This document shows positions 40,908-45,049 of a stretch of DNA of 45,049 nt, piece after piece. Position numbers and translations under genes: made by a program. The notes beneath the pieces are model-generated. The model worked only from the letters and a program-made list of their open reading frames with translations, ran no database searches and was not told the DNA's origin. Position 1 is the first letter of the stretch; every line of letters starts with the position of its first letter. Origin of the DNA: Candidatus Peregrinibacteria bacterium. GTDB lineage: Bacteria > Patescibacteriota > Gracilibacteria > UBA1369 > JACRIC01. The stretch is from the NCBI GenBank assembly GCA_016188705.1, contig JACPHH010000007.1, positions 23,025-68,073 of the forward strand. The letters are read 5' to 3'.

Positions 40908-43589
40908 ATGACTTTTCTCACTTTTAGAAAGAAAAATAGGTTTTTCGATGAAACGGCACGATTTGTATTTTTTGCGCTGCCTGCTACTCTGCCTGATGCT
41001 CCGAAGGCCGAAAGCGAAGCATTTAAAGATACAGTTTCGCTCGATTATACGGGATTGGAAGGAAAAGTCATTATTGATAATACAAAGGGATTGGGTACTT
41101 TAAGTGACGCCGTTTTAAAAATTATCAATGAAAGTCTTAAAAATTTGAAAAGAGCTCCAGCGGGATCACCTCAGTCAGCACAGTATAGCGCCATCAGAAG
41201 GGAAAAACTTACCTACATGAATGCGATCACGAGTCGCCTCTTAACGGCAGCGAGCAGTAAAGTGATAAATGGCGATAAGGTCGATATGAAGGATAATAAA
41301 ATTACGATTTCTCACCAAAATAAGGACAGAACTTGGAGTTCGTATGAAGTTGATTTAAATCAAGCTCCAAATAAAATTGCAGAGGAAGCTGTAAAGACTT
41401 CGACTCTCGACAGGTCGCGGCAGAGCATGGAGATGCTTCGAAAAGAGATTGATAAAGAAAATGAAAAATTATTGGGGATGTTTCCAAGAGACGTACAAAA
41501 GGGACTCGAATATATTCGTATTTTCAAAACGGGCAGTATACAAACTATCATGGAAGCCTTGGGAATGGATGGCTCACAGACTGCTCGTGAACAATACTGG
41601 AAAAATGAAATGAGAAAAAGCGAACAATATGCAATGTCGGAAAAGCAAAACACGGAGATGATTGGACACTTAAAAAAGGCCGTATTTGCAAAATTAGGAC
41701 TCACCCCTGCAAAAGTACTTGATCTCGCAAAAGATGAAATAAAGATCAGTTTTACGACAGTGAAGGGCAATCTTAAGGATCGGTTTGGGACAAGAAATGA
41801 ACCTCTCCCTGCTAGCCGAGCGGTTCTTGATAATGAACAAATTATTAAAAAAACCATCGAATTCATCGACAAAAGCGGACTTCCTGCAGGCGATATCGCT
41901 AGCCTTAAAACCGAACTTACTCAAGCGGTTGATGCGGCGCTCAATGACGTTATGAGTGGATCTAAAATCCCTGCACTGGATACGCGATTTGGCGCGTATA
42001 TTCTTCACACTGATCCTCTTGAAGCTGATGCTAATGCATTAAAAGCACAACTCGCGCTCATTACCGACCCAGCTTTAATAAGGTCTCTTGAGGGAAAGAT
42101 TGATGCCGTACTTGATAAACATCGCATCAGAATAGCGGAAAAATACAGGGACGATGCCAAAACTGCCATAACTGCCGCGCCAAACGATGCAAAATCGCTG
42201 GCTGATTATGAAGCCATGCCAGAGGTTCACGAAGCGTTGAATGCTATTTTAAAAATCGACAATAGAAAAACTGTGGAAAGGAATGCTCTTCAAGATGAAA
42301 TTATGAATGCTATCGCTGATAAGATGGTAATAGTGGCAAGCAATAAGGTAGCAGCCGCGAAAATTGTCGTTGGAGCAGTAACCGATATTCAAGATTTTAA
42401 TACTTATAATTTAGAACCAGAAGTGGCTGATGCGTTGAATGCTATTGATTATCTTGATGGCATGGGAAGAGATTCAGATAAAAATAGGTTATCGGGCGAA
42501 CTTATTGAGGCTATTGATCAAAAAATGATTGATATAGCCGCAGATGCCGTAAACACTGCGAAGCCTGTAATAAATAGAGTAACGACGATTCAAAATTTTC
42601 CTACATATCAATTGATGCCAGCAGTAGCGGATGCGTTGAAAGCAATCAATTTTATTGACGCTAGAAAGGCGACAGAGAAAGACGCTCTTTTAAATCATCT
42701 TAGCGATACAATAGATAATCACATGATAAATGACATAGCCCAGTCGAAAGTTAATACAGCCATAGTATCAGGCGGACCAATAGATAGAGTAATTGTGGTG
42801 CAAGACAAGTTTGCCTATTTAGCAATAACAGAGGTAACAGAGGCGAATAATGCAATCAATGTCGTCCGAACACCAGAAAAAGATGCCGACAGGGATAGAT
42901 TAAAAGCTCAACTTGAATCGGCGATCGACAATCAAATGGTAAAAGTAGCGAAAAACGCTGTTACTGACGCCATTAATACTGAAATAAATAGTATAAATGA
43001 TGTACAAGATTTCGCTTATTACACAACGCTTCCAAAGCATGCGAATGCTTCAACTGCCATAAACTTTATAGATTCGACAACACGAAGTTCCGACAAGGTA
43101 AGCGAAGCAACAAGGCTTCAAACCGCCGTAGATAACAATATGGAAGCAGTAGCAACTGACAAAGTCGCTGCCATCATGCCAACAATAGCTACGATAACCG
43201 ATTTCAAACAGCTTGTAACGGCTTATGAAGCGCTTTCTGATGTCATAACGGCGAAAGGCGCTATTAGCAAATTAGATTCAATTCGAAAAGCCACAGAAAA
43301 AACAAGTCTCACTGGAGTTCTAGATGCTGCAATCGACGATCAAATGGCATTAAATATAAAGAATTATCTGGCCCCATCGTCAACTTTTATGAGGGAATTA
43401 GCGGTTTTAGAGGCAGCTGGCACACTTCCTGGAGACGGACGCGCTCCTGTTGGAAACACCGTCAATACCTATAAAGCAAGCGTTTCTGAACTTACAGAGG
43501 TTGATACAGCAATAAGGGCTTTAAGAAGATCTACTGATCAAGCATTTTTGACTACTACCTTTGATACATTAATTGAGAATTATATTTAA
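40908..43589 (+). CDS. Large helical repeat protein, function unknown
   Basis: The protein has 893 residues and belongs to no family I recognise. A weak signal-like start (KKNRFFDETARFVFFALPA) is possible. Residues 40-310 are charged and mostly helical. From about 397 to 886 a unit of about 66-71 residues is repeated at least seven times, each starting near a D-x-x-M/I motif: 397, 470, 537, 603, 674, 742 and 810. The unit pattern is D-x-x-M-x-x-x-A, then A-x-x-x-I-x-x-I-x-D-x-x-x-F-x-x-Y, then A-x-x-AI-x-x-ID, R-x-x-x-E-K-x-x-L, ending in AI. It has a clear promoter and stands alone, 3 bp from the convergent ATPase gene. Confidence 0.75.
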   Translation: MTFLTFRKKNRFFDETARFVFFALPATLPDAPKAESEAFKDTVSLDYTGLEGKVIIDNTKGLGTLSDAVLKIINESLKNLKRAPAGSPQSAQYSAIRREKLTYMNAITSRLLTAASSKVINGDKVDMKDNKITISHQNKDRTWSSYEVDLNQAPNKIAEEAVKTSTLDRSRQSMEMLRKEIDKENEKLLGMFPRDVQKGLEYIRIFKTGSIQTIMEALGMDGSQTAREQYWKNEMRKSEQYAMSEKQNTEMIGHLKKAVFAKLGLTPAKVLDLAKDEIKISFTTVKGNLKDRFGTRNEPLPASRAVLDNEQIIKKTIEFIDKSGLPAGDIASLKTELTQAVDAALNDVMSGSKIPALDTRFGAYILHTDPLEADANALKAQLALITDPALIRSLEGKIDAVLDKHRIRIAEKYRDDAKTAITAAPNDAKSLADYEAMPEVHEALNAILKIDNRKTVERNALQDEIMNAIADKMVIVASNKVAAAKIVVGAVTDIQDFNTYNLEPEVADALNAIDYLDGMGRDSDKNRLSGELIEAIDQKMIDIAADAVNTAKPVINRVTTIQNFPTYQLMPAVADALKAINFIDARKATEKDALLNHLSDTIDNHMINDIAQSKVNTAIVSGGPIDRVIVVQDKFAYLAITEVTEANNAINVVRTPEKDADRDRLKAQLESAIDNQMVKVAKNAVTDAINTEINSINDVQDFAYYTTLPKHANASTAINFIDSTTRSSDKVSEATRLQTAVDNNMEAVATDKVAAIMPTIATITDFKQLVTAYEALSDVITAKGAISKLDSIRKATEKTSLTGVLDAAIDDQMALNIKNYLAPSSTFMRELAVLEAAGTLPGDGRAPVGNTVNTYKASVSELTEVDTAIRALRRSTDQAFLTTTFDTLIENYI

Positions 43590-43592
43590 ACC

Positions 43593-44735
43593 TCATATTG
43601 CAGCGTTGCAGAATTCCAAAAAATTGTCGCGGTTAATGAGCGCGAGACTGCTGCGAGAGTATGCTTGTAAAAAATCTTGATGCTTTTTAAATTTGGAATC
43701 TTTCCATTTGATCTCATATCCGTGCGTTTCTCCGTTATATTCTTCAATATAGTCGATTTCTTTTTGATCGTAAGTGCGCCAATAGTAGAGATTTCGAAAA
43801 AGCTGATGCGCTCGAAGAGATTTGACTCGCTCGGCGATGCAAAAATTTTCCCAAAGTGATCCGACATCCGAACGGATTTCCATGTCGTTAAAATTTTGAA
43901 TGAGCGCGTTTCGAATGCCGCAATCAAAAAAATATATTTTTCGTTTTTTGCCGACTTCTTTCCTCAAATTTCTGCTGAGAGGGCCAAGTCGAAAAATAAC
44001 AAATGTTTGTTCGAGGAGAAAAATATATTTTTCTACGATTGATTTTCCAACTCCAAGCCTTGTGGCAATTTCGTTGTAAGACACTTCGTTTCCGACTTGA
44101 AACGCTAAAAGTTGGAGAAGTTTGAGTACAAATTCGGAATGTTTTTGACCTTCAAAAGCTAAAATATCTTTAAAAAGATAATCATGCGTTATTTCTTCAA
44201 GTTTTTTTTGTCTGTCTGGACCGGCGCTCGTGACAATTTCCGGATACAAGCCGAATTTTAAAATATCGTCTAAAAGCGTGAAAAGCTCATGTTGTTTGTA
44301 CTGTTGGCAGAGTTCTTCGAGCGTGAGCGGAGGCAAAAAGTACTCCCATTTTCGACCTGTAAGAGGCTCGGTAATTTCATTGGATAAATCAAAACTCGAT
44401 GACCCGGTAGCAATGATTTGAAGCTCGGGATAATTATCTATTAAAATTTTTAAATTAATGCCAATATTTTTAATTCTCTGCGCCTCATCTATAATAATGA
44501 GCTCAGCGTCGCCTACATATTTTTTAAGTTTCAGCGCGTCTTGAGTTGTAAGATTCTGCTGTACGCTGAGATTATCGCCAATCAGAAAGAGCGTTTTTTT
44601 TGAGCGTTCATACTTTTGAGCTATTGCCTGAACAAGGGTCGTTTTTCCAACTCTTCTTGGCCCGTAGAGGACAATTATCTTGCCTAAAAAGAGTTTTTTT
44701 TCAATTTTAGCTGTAATAAGGCGTTGAAAATACAT
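43593..44735 (-). CDS. AAA_14/DUF4143 family ATPase
   Basis: The 380-residue protein has Walker A GPRRVGKTT (25-33), Walker B LIIIDEAQ (79-86), and TGSSSFDLSNEITEPLTGRK as sensor region. The C-terminal DUF4143 part contains EVSYNEIATRLGVGKSIVEKY and YWRTYDQKEIDYIEE (a DUF4143 nuclease-like D-x(n)-E-x-D-Y pattern). These proteins are common in bacteria and archaea and of unknown role; a mobile or toxin-like nature has been proposed. Codons and layout look intact. Confidence 0.88.
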   Translation of the reverse strand: MYFQRLITAKIEKKLFLGKIIVLYGPRRVGKTTLVQAIAQKYERSKKTLFLIGDNLSVQQNLTTQDALKLKKYVGDAELIIIDEAQRIKNIGINLKILIDNYPELQIIATGSSSFDLSNEITEPLTGRKWEYFLPPLTLEELCQQYKQHELFTLLDDILKFGLYPEIVTSAGPDRQKKLEEITHDYLFKDILAFEGQKHSEFVLKLLQLLAFQVGNEVSYNEIATRLGVGKSIVEKYIFLLEQTFVIFRLGPLSRNLRKEVGKKRKIYFFDCGIRNALIQNFNDMEIRSDVGSLWENFCIAERVKSLRAHQLFRNLYYWRTYDQKEIDYIEEYNGETHGYEIKWKDSKFKKHQDFLQAYSRSSLALINRDNFLEFCNAAI

Positions 44736-44805
44736 AATTTAATATTAATAAGGATTTTCTAATTCCTATTTTATACCAAATACGGATTTTTTACAACCTT
44801 TTTTA

Positions 44806-45049
44806 TCACCCTTTGTCGTTTTCGAGAAATCCGCCGGCTTGGTGGGACCAGAGACGATGATAAAGACCCTTTTTTAAGAGAAGCTCTTTATGAGTGTCAT
44901 CTTCGACAATAGTTCCATTCTTGAGCACAATAATCCGATCCATTTCCAAAATCGTAGAAAGACGATGAGCAATCACAATCGTAGTGCGATTTTTCATAAG
45001 TGTCTTCAAGGCATCCTGAATTTTTTTCTCCGCAATGGAATCGAGGGCG
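44806..45049 (-). CDS. ABC exporter, C-terminal end of the ATPase domain (runs off the window)
   Basis: The minus-strand frame is open from the window edge to the stop at 44806. It reads ALDSIAEKKIQDAL, then NRTTIVIAHRLSTILEMDRI and IVLKNGTIVEDDTHKELL. The D-loop (ALD), the H-loop His in IAHRLST and the GxIVE-x-x-H-x-E-L ending identify an exporter-type (ABCB/MsbA-like) nucleotide-binding domain. The membrane part is outside the window; the substrate is unknown. Confidence 0.88.
   Translation of the reverse strand, partial: ALDSIAEKKIQDALKTLMKNRTTIVIAHRLSTILEMDRIIVLKNGTIVEDDTHKELLLKKGLYHRLWSHQAGGFLENDKG

Overview
The window looks like a chromosomal segment of a Candidate Phyla Radiation (Patescibacteria) genome. 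The nearest guess is Peregrinibacteria or a relative, by inference only. Reasons: moderately AT-rich DNA, very few Shine-Dalgarno-like sites, tightly packed or overlapping genes, UGA used as a normal stop (unlike the UGA=Gly code of Gracilibacteria and Absconditabacteria), and a gene set typical of such cells: SLH-domain surface protein, VanW-domain protein, PEGA protein, phosphoketolase, RicT, RNase Y, small DUF membrane proteins. No rRNA, CRISPR array, integrase or recognisable transposase is visible.

Layout. 1-153: start of dnaB on the minus strand. 154-584: a compound palindromic repeat. 585-4651: yraN, a PEGA protein, dxr, then infC-rpmI-rplT. 4839-9045 (minus): a large SLH surface protein and a CNNM/CBS/CorC membrane protein. 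9484-17508: argS, a GNAT-like protein, tRNA-Ser(UGA), DUF2585 and DUF2157-like membrane proteins, a DUF433/DUF5615 toxin-antitoxin pair, a small hydrolase, csaA, a DUF1761 protein and a small membrane protein. 17735-24462: tRNA-Ser(CGA), then a restriction-modification island: a nuclease-methylase fusion resembling BcgI-type type IIB enzymes and its specificity subunit, with two Fic-domain genes and a HEPN-like gene lodged between them. 24592-32258: phosphoglycerate mutase, a HAD phosphatase, phosphoketolase overlapping a type II NADH dehydrogenase, a ureohydrolase and a cyclophilin lipoprotein. 32748-35585: holB-ricT-TPR protein. 35645-40733 (minus): VanW, YtxH, thioredoxin-reductase-like and RNase Y genes. 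40908-43589: a large unrecognised repeat protein. 43593-45049 (minus): an AAA/DUF4143 ATPase and the end of an ABC exporter.

Two themes stand out. First, intergenic regions are seeded with short palindromic non-coding elements. Two of them have clear 4-bp target duplications (TAAA/TTTA), and one is inserted inside another. Such elements also form the ends of genes: the first codons of the SLH protein and the last codons of the ureohydrolase lie in repeat arms. A second palindromic family (about 120 bp) is present in three good copies whose stem arms differ but stay complementary. Second, in the restriction-modification island the 3' end of the methylase gene is repeated after each cargo gene, and a fragment of the specificity-gene start lies in front of the RhuM-Fic gene. 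This suggests that cargo genes accumulated by repeated recombination at the methylase/specificity junction. Fic and HEPN domains are common effector domains of toxin and phage-defence systems, so the locus is a candidate composite defence island.

Protein readings come from the translated sequence by eye. Family names rest on recognised motifs, not on database searches.
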